A stretch of 64,000 nt of DNA, taken from positions 1 through 64,000 of the forward strand of contig CAMATH010000030.1 in NCBI GenBank assembly GCA_945860955.1, written 5' to 3'. The stretch is from Planctomicrobium piriforme (lineage in GTDB: Bacteria; Planctomycetota; Planctomycetia; Planctomycetales; Planctomycetaceae). Of the stretch, positions 10,523-20,980 are shown piece by piece. The position numbers and the translations under genes were made by a program. Below the pieces are notes generated by a model. The model saw only the letters and a program-made list of their open reading frames with translations. It did not search any database and was not told the origin of the DNA. The stretch's first letter is position 1, and every line of letters starts with the position of its first letter.

Positions 10523-11305
10523 ATGTCAGACACCGCCGTCGAGACCCAGGTTCTCCCAACTGAAGAACAACTTGTCGCCACCGCCCAGGAGGCTGTTTAC
10601 CAGTCGAACTGGATTGTGGGAGAGTGCGCCGCCCAGTGGACGCAGCGCTATGCCCGCGGCCGAACCGACGCCGACTTCGCGGTTCTGGTGGGGCTTTCCG
10701 CCGATCAGGTGTACCAGCGTCGCCGTGTCTGGGAAGCGTTTTCCGAACGTCGGGATGAGTTTCCTCATCTGAAGTGGTCGCACTACTATGCCGCCCTGAC
10801 TTGGGACGACGCGGTGGATTGTCTCTCGTGGGCTCAGGAGACGTTGAGTACGGTCGCCGAGATGCGGGCGTGGCGTCGGGCACGTCGTGGCGAGGATCTG
10901 ACGATGGCCTCACTCGACGAGGCGGTCCAGTTTCTGCCAACGGAGACACACCCGGTGGAAATGCCTGGTGACGACGCCGGGTCGGCGGGGGGAGAGCGGG
11001 GAGGAATGGGTGCCGGGGCGGGTGAAATGCGGGGGGCGGCCTCCGCGGTTGCTCGCGATACCGGCGCTGAGGGAGAATACAGTCCGTTCCGAACCGGCGC
11101 GGCGAACCCCGATGCCGGCAAGGGTTCCGCCGACCCTCCCAGCACCGAACAATTGACCCGCCGAATGACTTCGGCGCTCGAACGTTTCGTCAAAGCGATG
11201 GGGCGGGATTTCAGCAGTGAATTCCAGAGCCTGCCCGAGAAGGTTCGCGCCCGGTTCCTGCGGGCCGCGACCGACTTGGAAAACGCGGTGGGAGAGCTGC
11301 GTTAG
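10523..11305 (+). CDS. Unknown protein with HTH-like N-terminal region
   Basis: 260 aa; not assigned to a family. The ATG at 10523 is chosen because the upstream extension of the frame looks non-coding; no clear Shine-Dalgarno is seen. Residues 1-140 are helical and conserved-looking: QSNWIVGECAAQWTQRYARG, FAVLVGLSADQVYQRRRVWEAF, then LKWSHYYAAL. That spacing (a W-x-hG-E segment, then a helix-turn-helix-like A-x-x-V-G-L-S-x-x-x-V motif) recalls DUF3102/ParB-type DNA-binding segments. Residues 150-220 are Gly/Ala/Pro-rich and low complexity. The last 45 residues are helical (TRRMTSALERFVKAMG). It sits 21 nt before the HtrA gene, so possibly in one operon with it. Confidence 0.7.
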   Translation: MSDTAVETQVLPTEEQLVATAQEAVYQSNWIVGECAAQWTQRYARGRTDADFAVLVGLSADQVYQRRRVWEAFSERRDEFPHLKWSHYYAALTWDDAVDCLSWAQETLSTVAEMRAWRRARRGEDLTMASLDEAVQFLPTETHPVEMPGDDAGSAGGERGGMGAGAGEMRGAASAVARDTGAEGEYSPFRTGAANPDAGKGSADPPSTEQLTRRMTSALERFVKAMGRDFSSEFQSLPEKVRARFLRAATDLENAVGELR

Positions 11306-11326
11306 GCCAACCAGGAAAGCAAATTG

Positions 11327-12478
11327 ATGGCGACCGGATCAAGACCGACACAACCAGCCGAGACGCCAGTTCACACGCTGCACTGGCTGGGGCACATTCT
11401 GCTGATTCTGCTGATCGTTCTGGTCTGGCGCAGCCGGGGGAGGTCGCCTTCTCAGCTACTTGATCCCAGCGCGGTGGAGCCTCCTGTCGCGGTTCGGGGA
11501 GACCTTTCCGCCGACGAAAAGGCGACCATCGAAATCTATCGCCGGGTGGTCCCTTCGGTCGTCAACGTCATCAGTATCGCGATCAGGCGGAACGCGCAGG
11601 GGATTGAAGAGCCGGCCATTCTGGGAACCGCGTCGGGGTTTGTGTGGGACGAACACGGGTACATCGTCACCAACTACCACGTGTTGTCGGAGGGGGACCG
11701 GTTTCGAGTCACTCCGTCGAACTGGGCGAACAACTTCGAAGCGAAAGTGGTCGGCATCGCCCCCGACCAGGATCTGGCGGTCCTGAAAATCGACATCCCC
11801 GAAGGACAGCTCAAGCCGGTCTCGATCGGAACTTCGCAAGGATTGTCGCCCGGCCAAAAGGTTCTCGCGATTGGCAGCCCGTTCGAACTCAATCAGACGC
11901 TGACCACGGGGGTGATCAGTGGTCTGGGACGGGAAATCTCCGCGATGACCAATCGCCCGATTCAGGGGGCCATTCAAACCGACGCGGCGATCAACCCGGG
12001 CAACTCGGGGGGGCCGCTGCTCGACAGCTCCGGACTGGTGATTGGCGTCAATTCACAGATCCGCAGTCCCTCGGGGAGCAGTGCGGGCATTGGCTTCGCC
12101 ATTCCCATCGACACCGTGCGGCGGATTGTGCCGCAATTGATCCGGACGGGGAAAGTTGACCGAATCGGTCTGGGGATTCACACCTGGATGAGACCGATGA
12201 TCGCTCGGCAGGGAAGCACCGGACTCATGATTCACGACGTTCTTTCGGGCGGTCCCGCAGAAGCGGCCGGGCTGCTGCCCACCCGGCGGGATCCGTTGGG
12301 TCGCATGATTCCCGGCGATGTAATTGTGGCGATCGAGGGGAAACCGGTGGAATCTTCGTGGGATCTGTATCGCGTGTACGACCAGCATGCCGCTGGCGAC
12401 GAGCTAACTCTGCGAATCGCGCGGGAAGATAAACAAATTGACGTGAAAGTGAAGCTGGCCGTACTGGCGGGGGACTGA
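11327..12478 (+). CDS. Membrane-anchored HtrA/Deg-type serine protease (S1C) with one PDZ domain
   Basis: 383 aa from an ATG with AGGAAAG 10 nt upstream. A single N-terminal membrane anchor (about 19-34, LHWLGHILLILLIVLVW) would place the protease in the periplasm. The trypsin-like domain has the full triad: His118 in TNYHVL, Asp149 in DQDLAVLKID, Ser227 in GNSGGPLL. One PDZ domain follows (about 275-375, GLMIHDVLSGGPAEAAGL, then GDVIVAIEGKPV). The layout matches DegS/HhoA-like proteases rather than two-PDZ DegP. The expected role is quality control or regulated proteolysis in the cell envelope. Confidence 0.93.
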   Translation: MATGSRPTQPAETPVHTLHWLGHILLILLIVLVWRSRGRSPSQLLDPSAVEPPVAVRGDLSADEKATIEIYRRVVPSVVNVISIAIRRNAQGIEEPAILGTASGFVWDEHGYIVTNYHVLSEGDRFRVTPSNWANNFEAKVVGIAPDQDLAVLKIDIPEGQLKPVSIGTSQGLSPGQKVLAIGSPFELNQTLTTGVISGLGREISAMTNRPIQGAIQTDAAINPGNSGGPLLDSSGLVIGVNSQIRSPSGSSAGIGFAIPIDTVRRIVPQLIRTGKVDRIGLGIHTWMRPMIARQGSTGLMIHDVLSGGPAEAAGLLPTRRDPLGRMIPGDVIVAIEGKPVESSWDLYRVYDQHAAGDELTLRIAREDKQIDVKVKLAVLAGD

Positions 12479-12498
12479 CCGCCAGCAATCGACGCGAG

Positions 12499-12753
12499 CT
12501 ATCGGGGCCGCAGCGGGGACCGGACCCGATCATGGTCCTCGTGCGTCGCCTGCTCTGCCGAATCGGCCCCGGACCAACCCCAAGGATCGTCCGCAGAATC
12601 GTTTCGCCCACTCGCCCAAGCGTGATCTTCGGCGGGGGGAAGTTTTTCGATCCGGAAGGTGACTTCCGTTTCGGTCAGTTCGACCACGGTCAACAAGCGG
12701 TCTCCGACCAAAACGGTCTCACCGACGACGAGTTCGTGCAACGATTCGCGCAT
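12499..12753 (-). CDS. Small beta-rich protein of unknown function
   Basis: 84 aa. The start at 12753 is supported by GGAGGT 4 nt upstream; the frame continues further but without a ribosome site. Residues 1-38 (MRESLHELVVGETVLVGDRLLTVVELTETEVTFRIEK) alternate as short beta strands in a way that recalls CsrA or a small barrel. The CsrA hallmark N-terminus MLVLxRK is absent, so I do not call it CsrA. The tail is acidic and low complexity (WASGRNDSADDPWGWSG). It lies 111 nt downstream of ald on the same strand and converges with the HtrA gene. Confidence 0.6.
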   Translation of the reverse strand: MRESLHELVVGETVLVGDRLLTVVELTETEVTFRIEKLPPAEDHAWASGRNDSADDPWGWSGADSAEQATHEDHDRVRSPLRPR

Positions 12754-12864
12754 TGCCACCTCCATGACTTGACTGGCAACCGTTCGATTGGAATTCGCCC
12801 GATCCAAGGCGAGAGCCGCACTATAGCAGTCGTTGATGCGAAAGGTAAACACCGAACTGGGCGA

Positions 12865-13986
12865 CTACCCCGGCGAATTCGCCGGCTGGTAGGCTGTGAA
12901 TGGCAACTGAAATGTCTCGGCGACGGCGCGATTGGTCACTTTGCCAGCGTACATGTTCACCGCGTTCGCCAGCCCCGGGTCGAGGGCGGCGGCGGCGCGT
13001 AAGCCGCGCTGGGCGATCTGCATCACGTACGGGAACGTCACGTTCGACAGCGCGTAGGTGCTTGTCCGCCCTACCGCCCCCGGCATGTTCGTCACACAAT
13101 AGTGAACAATGCCATCCACGATGTACGTCGGATGCGAATGGGTCGTCGGTTTGGCCGTCTCGACACAGCCTCCCTGATCGATCGCCACGTCGATGATCAC
13201 CGCCCCCGGCTTCATCAGTTTCAAGTCGTCGCGCCGGACCAGCCGGGGGGCCCGCGCCCCTTCGACAAGGACTGCCCCGATCACCAGGTCGGCACGCGAG
13301 AGCTGCTCGCGGATGTTGTGCCGATCGCTGTAGAGCGTGTTCACATTCGCCGGCATGATGTCGTCGAGATATCGCAGGCGGTCGACGTTGATGTCCATGA
13401 TGTTAATGTCGGCCTGAAAGCCGGCGGCGATGCGGGCCGCGTTCTTTCCCACGACGCCACCACCCAAAATTGTGATGTGCGCCGGTGGAACTCCGGGCAC
13501 GCCCCCCAAGAGGATCCCCCGTCCTTCCTGTGGCCGTTCCAGAAACTTCGCCCCCTGCTGAATGCTCATCCGCCCCGCGACTTCGCTCATCGGGGTCAGG
13601 CAGGGGAGATCTCCGTGCTTCCCGCGCAGAGTTTCATAGGCGGCCGCGGTCACGCCGGTCTCGAGTACCGACCGCGTCAGCGATTCACTCGCGGCGAAAT
13701 GAAGATACGTGAACAGCACCTGCCCGGCGCGCAGTAACGGGAATTCCGCCGGCTGCGGTTCCTTCACTTTGACGATCAGCTCGGCCCGGGCGAACAGCTC
13801 GGCGGCGGTCGCGACAATCTCGGCGCCGTTGACGCGGTAGTCGTCGTCCGAAATTCCCGAACCGACCCCCGCTTGCGCTTCGATCAGCACCACGTGTCCC
13901 GCGCGGGTCAATTCCTCGACCCCCGCCGGGATCATCGCGACGCGGTACTCATCCGATTTGATCTCTTTTGGAACGCCGACGATCAT
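12865..13986 (-). CDS. ald: Alanine dehydrogenase
   Basis: 373-aa NAD-dependent enzyme converting L-alanine to pyruvate and ammonia, and the reverse. It is full length, with the N-terminal MIVGVPKEIK, substrate-binding segments IVKVKEP and YLHFAAS (the catalytic-type His), and the Rossmann motif ITILGGGVVGKNAARIA. GAVIIDVAIDQGG and the C-terminal HYCVTNMPGAVGRTST segment are diagnostic of Ald rather than PntA or lysine-forming saccharopine dehydrogenase. It is third in a minus-strand run after the esterase/SMP-30 and DUF1501 genes, 84 nt from the latter. Confidence 0.97.
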   Translation of the reverse strand: MIVGVPKEIKSDEYRVAMIPAGVEELTRAGHVVLIEAQAGVGSGISDDDYRVNGAEIVATAAELFARAELIVKVKEPQPAEFPLLRAGQVLFTYLHFAASESLTRSVLETGVTAAAYETLRGKHGDLPCLTPMSEVAGRMSIQQGAKFLERPQEGRGILLGGVPGVPPAHITILGGGVVGKNAARIAAGFQADINIMDINVDRLRYLDDIMPANVNTLYSDRHNIREQLSRADLVIGAVLVEGARAPRLVRRDDLKLMKPGAVIIDVAIDQGGCVETAKPTTHSHPTYIVDGIVHYCVTNMPGAVGRTSTYALSNVTFPYVMQIAQRGLRAAAALDPGLANAVNMYAGKVTNRAVAETFQLPFTAYQPANSPG

Positions 13987-14070
13987 GCTGCGAATTCCCG
14001 CGTGTGACAGGGGCGACGCGCGAGGCGTCTGGATGAAAACCGATACGCCGCTGGTGATTCCACAACCGCT

Positions 14071-15480
14071 TCAGGCGAGGATCCCATCGACCACGCGACC
14101 TGCGATATCGGTCAGTCGAAAATCGCGGCCGGCGAACCGATAGGTGAGGCGTTCGTGATCGAGTCCCAAAAGGTGCAGTATGGTCGCGTGCAGGTCGTGG
14201 ACATGGACCTTGTTCTCGACCGCGTCCCATCCATACTCGTCGGTCGCGCCGTACGCCATTCCGCCGCGAACTCCTCCGCCCGCCATCCACATCGTGAACC
14301 CGAACGGGTGATGGTCCCGCCCGTCGGCCATTCCTTCGCGTGCGGGGGTTCGACCAAACTCACCCCCCCAGATCACCAGCGTCTCGTCGAGCAAGCCCCG
14401 CTGCTTCAAATCGCGGAGCAGGCCGGCGATCGGTCGATCGGTCGCCAGCGCGTTCTTTTCGTGGCCTGCCTTGAGTCCGCTGTGCTGGTCCCACGGCTGA
14501 AAGCCTCCCGTCGTGTGGTAAAGCTGCACAAACCGGACTCCCCGTTCAACCAGGCGTCGCGCCAGAAGGCACTGCTTCCCGAAAATCGCCGTCTCGGGCG
14601 TGTCGAGACCGTACATTGCACCGGTCGCTGGGCTTTCACCCGCCAGGTCAAACGCCTCGGGAGCGGCCGCCTGCATGCGGTACGCGAGTTCGAACGACTC
14701 GATCCGAGCGCTGAGCCGGCTGTCGTCGGGTCGAGTCGATCGGTGGAACTCGTTCAGCTTCGCGAGCGCGTCGAGTTCGCGCCGCTGTTGGGCCGGCTTT
14801 ACCCGAGGGTTCGACAGATTCTTGAGCGGGTTCTGAATGTCGGAAACGAACGTTCCCTGATAGGCAGCGGGAAGAAAACTGGAACCATACTGCCGGGCTC
14901 CCTCGATGATCGGCCCCGGACCAATCGCCACAAAACCCGGAAGATTCTGGTTCTCGCTCCCCAGGCCATACGTGATCCACGCCCCCATGCTGGGACGCGA
15001 GAAGACCCGCTCCCCGGTGTTCATCAATAGACAACCGCCGGGGTGATTTGGGTCGTCGGTCACCATCGACCGAATGACACACAAGTCGTCGACGCAACTC
15101 GCCGTGTGGGGGAACAGCTCGCTGACATCCAGCCCCGACTCCCCGTGCTTTTGAAACTTCCACGGAGAGGCGAGCAGGTTTCGCTGCTGCCCCAGGTAGA
15201 GTCGGGGGGCCGGTTTTCCATCCTCCGCCTGGAGGCGGGGTTTGGGGTCAAACGTGTCGACTTGAGACGGTCCCCCTGGCATGAACAGGAAGATCACCCG
15301 CTTCGCCAACGCCTCGAACTGCGCCGGCTTGGGGGCCAGCGGATTCTGACTGGTGGCGGTCGCGGGTTCGCCGCTCGACTCACTCCCGAGCAGGGCGGCG
15401 AGCGCCAGTCCGCCAAACCCCGCCCCCGTGCGCTGGAGCAGTTCGCGACGGTTCCACAGGCTCTCTTCGTGCGTGATCAT
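14071..15480 (-). CDS. DUF1501 protein with Tat signal
   Basis: 469-aa member of the DUF1501 family (alkaline-phosphatase/sulfatase fold), abundant in planctomycetes. The N-terminus carries a twin-arginine-type signal (NRRELLQRTGAGFGGLALAALLG). Family landmarks: VIFLFMPGGPSQVDTFDPKP, SVVTD-type segment CVIRSMVTDDPNHPGG, TYGLGSENQNLPGFV, RFVQLYHTTGGFQPWDQH, and WGGEFGRTPAREGMADGRDH. Its start is 10 nt after the stop of the esterase/SMP-30 gene, so the two are almost certainly co-transcribed. Usual partners are DUF1549/DUF1553 proteins; here the partner is different. Biochemical activity is not established for the family. Confidence 0.92.
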   Translation of the reverse strand: MITHEESLWNRRELLQRTGAGFGGLALAALLGSESSGEPATATSQNPLAPKPAQFEALAKRVIFLFMPGGPSQVDTFDPKPRLQAEDGKPAPRLYLGQQRNLLASPWKFQKHGESGLDVSELFPHTASCVDDLCVIRSMVTDDPNHPGGCLLMNTGERVFSRPSMGAWITYGLGSENQNLPGFVAIGPGPIIEGARQYGSSFLPAAYQGTFVSDIQNPLKNLSNPRVKPAQQRRELDALAKLNEFHRSTRPDDSRLSARIESFELAYRMQAAAPEAFDLAGESPATGAMYGLDTPETAIFGKQCLLARRLVERGVRFVQLYHTTGGFQPWDQHSGLKAGHEKNALATDRPIAGLLRDLKQRGLLDETLVIWGGEFGRTPAREGMADGRDHHPFGFTMWMAGGGVRGGMAYGATDEYGWDAVENKVHVHDLHATILHLLGLDHERLTYRFAGRDFRLTDIAGRVVDGILA

Positions 15481-15490
15481 GCGATTGATC

Positions 15491-17263
<1,773 letters not shown>

Positions 17264-17413
17264 GGGACAGGAACTCCGGAGGCACGGGGTTTTCACGGAA
17301 CGCTTACTCGCCCACTGAGGCGCGCGAACGGTTTGTTTTCTTGATTCTATCAACGGGGAGATCTGTCCCCCAGCGTCAGCGACTGCCGATGGTGGCACGC
17401 GATGGGAGTGCGT

Positions 17414-17543
17414 ACGACGTACGGAAAGAACTAGATAGGATGAAGAGGATGAAAGGGATGAACAGGATGGAGTTGCTCGCCATTCCTGCTCTCTGGATAA
17501 GTGGCTGAAATCGAAAAACTCCCAATCGACACGATTGACTGTC
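17414..17543 (+). repeat. Dispersed repeat, copy 2
   Basis: Second copy of the repeat at 2991-3128, in the same orientation. The core from the GGATGAAGAGGATGAAAGGG run through CCATTCCTGCTCTCTGGATA is nearly identical; the copies differ by one GGATGAACT unit and scattered substitutions. It sits upstream of the esterase gene and downstream of the MDR gene, again intergenic. Confidence 0.8.
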
Positions 17544-17610
17544 CCCCCAGCTTCGGTCCGAAAACGCCATACTTGTCACCAATCGTTTCGCTCGTCGCCG
17601 AGAATTGACT

Positions 17611-18633
17611 TCACACCCGAATCACAACCTTCCCCAGGTGGTCCCCCGAGGCGAGGTACTCGTACGCTGCCGGCGCCTCATCAAAACCAAACGACTGATC
17701 AATGATCGGACGCATCTGTCGGATTTCCAGGAAGTGGTTCATCGCTTCGAAATCAGTCCGCGACCCCACATAGATTCCCGACAGGTTGGCGTTCCGTCCC
17801 ACGAGCGAAAACAGACTCGACTGCGGCGGTCCAAATCCGGTCAGGACTCCAATCAGGGCGATATGCCCCCCCGGTGCGACACATCCCAGCGATTTCCCCA
17901 GAGTGCCAGGGCCGCCGACCTCGATGATCTGGTCGATTCCCTTCTGCCCCGAGAGTTTCCAGATCTCGCGATCCCAGTCGGGATTGGTCAGGTAGTTGAC
18001 GGTATGGACCGCACCCAGCGATCGACAGCGCTCCAGTTTCGCGTCGCTTTTACTGATGACATACACCGGGCAGCCCATCGCGACCGCGAATTGCAGGGCG
18101 AAGATCGAGACTCCTCCGGTCCCCAGCACCAGAACCGAGTCGGCTGACCGCAGTCCCCCACGGTTCATCAACGCGTACCACGCGGTCAGGCCGGCACAAG
18201 GGAGGCAGGCGGCCTCTTCATACGAGAGGTGTGCCGGTATCGCCACGACCCCGTCCGCCGACAGGTCGGCGTATTCACACAGCATACCGTCGATCGTTCC
18301 TCCCAGATCCTGCTGATGGTGCCGCATTTCAAATCGGCCGCAGATCCACGACTGGAAGAAACAACCCGCCACGCGATCTCCTACCTTGACCCGGGTGACC
18401 CCCGCCCCCACCGCGACAACTTCCCCCGCCCCATCCGAAAGGGGGATTCGCCCCGCGACTTCGCGTCCCACCAGTTTTTTGAGATTGATCTGGTCGCGGT
18501 AGTTGAGCGACGTCGCGCGGACACGGACCACCACCCGGCCGGCGGCTGGCTCGGGGATCGGGCGGGTCGTCTGTTCCAGGCGATACGCCCCGTCGGCCGC
18601 GGTCAGTTGCCACACACGCATGTTTGTCGACAT
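17611..18633 (-). CDS. Zn-type/quinone-type medium-chain alcohol dehydrogenase (MDR)
   Basis: 340-aa NAD(P)-dependent oxidoreductase. The start at 18633 (MSTNMRVWQL) is preceded by GGGAAAG; the frame stays open far upstream, but that sequence is antisense to the ABC-F gene. Landmarks: VRATSLNYRDQINLKK, the LSDGAGEVVAVGAGVTRVKVGDRV motif of the GroES-like domain, the CLPCAGLTAWYAL segment, and the Rossmann motif VLVLGTGGVSIFALQFA. The four-Cys structural zinc lobe is absent, which fits the quinone-oxidoreductase-like branch. Substrate unknown. The gene is divergent from uup. Confidence 0.9.
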   Translation of the reverse strand: MSTNMRVWQLTAADGAYRLEQTTRPIPEPAAGRVVVRVRATSLNYRDQINLKKLVGREVAGRIPLSDGAGEVVAVGAGVTRVKVGDRVAGCFFQSWICGRFEMRHHQQDLGGTIDGMLCEYADLSADGVVAIPAHLSYEEAACLPCAGLTAWYALMNRGGLRSADSVLVLGTGGVSIFALQFAVAMGCPVYVISKSDAKLERCRSLGAVHTVNYLTNPDWDREIWKLSGQKGIDQIIEVGGPGTLGKSLGCVAPGGHIALIGVLTGFGPPQSSLFSLVGRNANLSGIYVGSRTDFEAMNHFLEIRQMRPIIDQSFGFDEAPAAYEYLASGDHLGKVVIRV

Positions 18634-18924
18634 CACGGTCTTTCCCGGCGCGACGCGCCTCGAAGTTTCGACCCGACTGGAACTCCAATTCGAACCGCCG
18701 ACCCAGTCCGCGGATTTCGACCCTCTTAGAAGAGTGGCCGTATCGTGGTGAATCCGCCACGAGGCTGCAACCAATCCCTCGGACGGTTGCGTGAATCGGA
18801 CGGAGAGATTACGACTGACAATCCGTCCAGCCGCGAAACGGGGCATGGCGACGGCGCGCCCCCCGATCCAGGTTCGACTGCGATGGTCGAGGGAATCGGG
18901 GGCGGATGACAACGGGAGCGATGG

Positions 18925-20844
18925 ATGGCGATGATTGAGGTGCGGGAGATCAGTTTCAGCTATGGTGGAGACAACCTGCTGGATCGGATCACCTTTCAGA
19001 TCGAACCGGGAGAACGCATCGGTCTGATGGGCCGCAATGGCGCGGGAAAATCGACCCTGCTCAAACTGCTGCAAGGGGATCTGCAGCCCGACGCGGGGGA
19101 AATCTACATCGCCTCGGGAGTCAAACTCGCCCGGCTCGCCCAGGAGGTTCCCCGGGGCGACCAGCAGACGGTCTTCGACGAAGTCGCCGGCGGACTGGGC
19201 ATTGCGGGAGAGAAAATCGCCCGCATGCACGCGCTCACCATTTCTCCCGAGACGGCCCAGCGTCCCGAACTGGCGACGGAACTCGCCCGACTCCAGGCGA
19301 CCATCGGCGGAGCGGAAGGCTGGAAACTCCAGGAACAGGTTGATCAGATCCTGAGCCGAATGGATCTCGACCCAACGTTGCTGTTCGATGCGCTCTCGTC
19401 GGGGATGAAACGCCGCGTGCTGCTGGCGCGGGCTCTTGTCGCCCGACCCGACGTCCTGTTGCTGGATGAACCGACGAACCATCTCGACCTCGACGCGATC
19501 CGCTGGCTGGAAGAGTTTCTGTTGCGCGAAGGCTTGACCCTCGTGTTTGTCACCCACGATCGCGCTTTCCTGCAACGGCTGGCGAACCGCATCGTCGAAG
19601 TCGAGCGGGCCCGGCTGTTTGACTGGACTTGTGACTACAAGACGTTTCTGCAACGCAAGGAGCAGGCGCTCGAAAACGAAGCCCGCCAACAGGAACTGTT
19701 CGACAAGAAACTCGCGCAGGAGGAAGTCTGGGTGCGAACCGGAGTCAAAGCCCGGCGGACCCGGAATGAAGGACGCGTGCGGGCTTTGGAGCGGCTGCGA
19801 AACGAACGGGCGCAGCGTCGCGAACAGACCGGCAACGTCCGCCTGCAACTGCAAGACGCCCAACGCTCGGGTTCGCTGGTCGCCGCCATTGAAGAGGTCT
19901 CCCACCAGTTCGGCGACCGGCCGGTTCTCTCCCGGGTTACCACGGCGATTTACCGGGGGGACAAGATCGGCATTATCGGCCCCAACGGCGCGGGAAAGAC
20001 GACGCTCGTCCGCGTTTTCCTGGGGGAACTGACCCCCGACGAGGGAACGGTTCGACTCGGGTCCAATCTGCAAGTCGCGTATTTCGATCAGCTTCGCGCG
20101 CAACTTGATGAAGAGAAGTCGGCGGCGGACAATGTCGCGGACGGGAACGACACCGTACTCGTCAACGGAAAAAGCCGGCACATTGTCGGTTACATGGGGG
20201 ACTTCCTGTTTTCGAAAGAACGGGCCCGCACGCTGGTTCGGTTTCTCTCGGGGGGAGAACGCAACCGCCTGTTGTTGGCCCGCATGTTCACCAAGCCCGC
20301 GAACGTGCTGGTTTTGGACGAACCGACGAACGATCTCGACGCCGAGACGCTGGAACTTCTGGAGGAACTGCTGGTCGATTATCAGGGAACGCTGATTACC
20401 GTCAGCCATGATCGGGCGTTCCTCAATAATGTGGTGACCAGCACGCTGGTTTTTGAAGGGGACGGAAAGGTCAAGGAATTCGCTGGCGGCTATGACGACT
20501 GGGTGCGGCAATGCTCGGCACAGTCGGCGGCGGTCGCGGCGGAGAAATCGAAGGGAATTGTCGCGGCGGCGGCGGCCACTGCGGCCGCGGCCGCATCGAC
20601 CACCTCATCCCCCGCGGCCCGACCCAAGCGATTGAGCTTCAAGGAACAGAAGGAACTCGAAGCGCTCCCGGGCCTGATCGAACGGCTGGAGACGGAACAG
20701 GCGCAACTGCACGAGCAGATGGCCGCCCCGACGTTCTATCAGAAGTCGGGATCTGAAATCGCGGCGGCCAGTGGTCGATTGGCGACGATCGACGCTGAGC
20801 TGGCGACGGCATACACCCGCTGGGAGGACCTGGAAGGTACGTAG
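18925..20844 (+). CDS. uup: ABC-F ATPase Uup
   Basis: 639-aa soluble ABC-F protein with no membrane domain; Uup acts on ribosomes and branched DNA in other bacteria. The ATG at 18925 has GGGAG 7 nt upstream. Two ATP-binding cassettes: Walker A GRNGAGKST and GPNGAGKTT, Walker B VLLLDEPTNHLDL and VLVLDEPTNDLDA. The inter-domain linker KLAQEEVWVRTGVKARRTRNEGRVRALERLR and the NGKSRHIVGYMGDFLF segment are Uup signatures, as is the C-terminal coiled coil (about 565-639) after an Ala-rich spacer. The first signature motif reads LSSGM instead of LSGG; the second is the normal LSGGERNRLLLARM. Confidence 0.95.
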   Translation: MAMIEVREISFSYGGDNLLDRITFQIEPGERIGLMGRNGAGKSTLLKLLQGDLQPDAGEIYIASGVKLARLAQEVPRGDQQTVFDEVAGGLGIAGEKIARMHALTISPETAQRPELATELARLQATIGGAEGWKLQEQVDQILSRMDLDPTLLFDALSSGMKRRVLLARALVARPDVLLLDEPTNHLDLDAIRWLEEFLLREGLTLVFVTHDRAFLQRLANRIVEVERARLFDWTCDYKTFLQRKEQALENEARQQELFDKKLAQEEVWVRTGVKARRTRNEGRVRALERLRNERAQRREQTGNVRLQLQDAQRSGSLVAAIEEVSHQFGDRPVLSRVTTAIYRGDKIGIIGPNGAGKTTLVRVFLGELTPDEGTVRLGSNLQVAYFDQLRAQLDEEKSAADNVADGNDTVLVNGKSRHIVGYMGDFLFSKERARTLVRFLSGGERNRLLLARMFTKPANVLVLDEPTNDLDAETLELLEELLVDYQGTLITVSHDRAFLNNVVTSTLVFEGDGKVKEFAGGYDDWVRQCSAQSAAVAAEKSKGIVAAAAATAAAAASTTSSPAARPKRLSFKEQKELEALPGLIERLETEQAQLHEQMAAPTFYQKSGSEIAAASGRLATIDAELATAYTRWEDLEGT

Positions 20845-20915
20845 TCCGTGTGCGCTCAACGGGGCAGGCGAGCGCAACGACCGCGCTCGATCGAATTCAA
20901 AACGCCAACCTCGTA

Positions 20916-20936
20916 GGACGGGTCTCTGACCCGTCC
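20916..20936 (+). repeat. Short perfect palindrome between convergent genes
   Basis: GGACGGGT (20916-20923) and ACCCGTCC (20929-20936) form an 8-bp perfect stem with a CTCTG loop. It lies between uup (+) and the convergent AAA_25-like gene (-), so it could act as a bidirectional terminator, though no T-runs flank it. It could equally be one member of a dispersed palindrome family. Confidence 0.55.
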
Positions 20937-20980
20937 ACGCGAAACAGCGAATTGTCGACTGGCTCAATCGCCCCCCTCGC

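Noticed and set aside
12499-12753. CsrA assignment for the 84-aa protein
   Set aside because: The MLVLxRK N-terminus and the conserved GxxIxI RNA-binding residues are not present.
18634-20511. Long N-terminal extension of the MDR dehydrogenase frame
   Set aside because: It is antisense to uup; the true start is at 18633, where MDR homology and a ribosome site begin.
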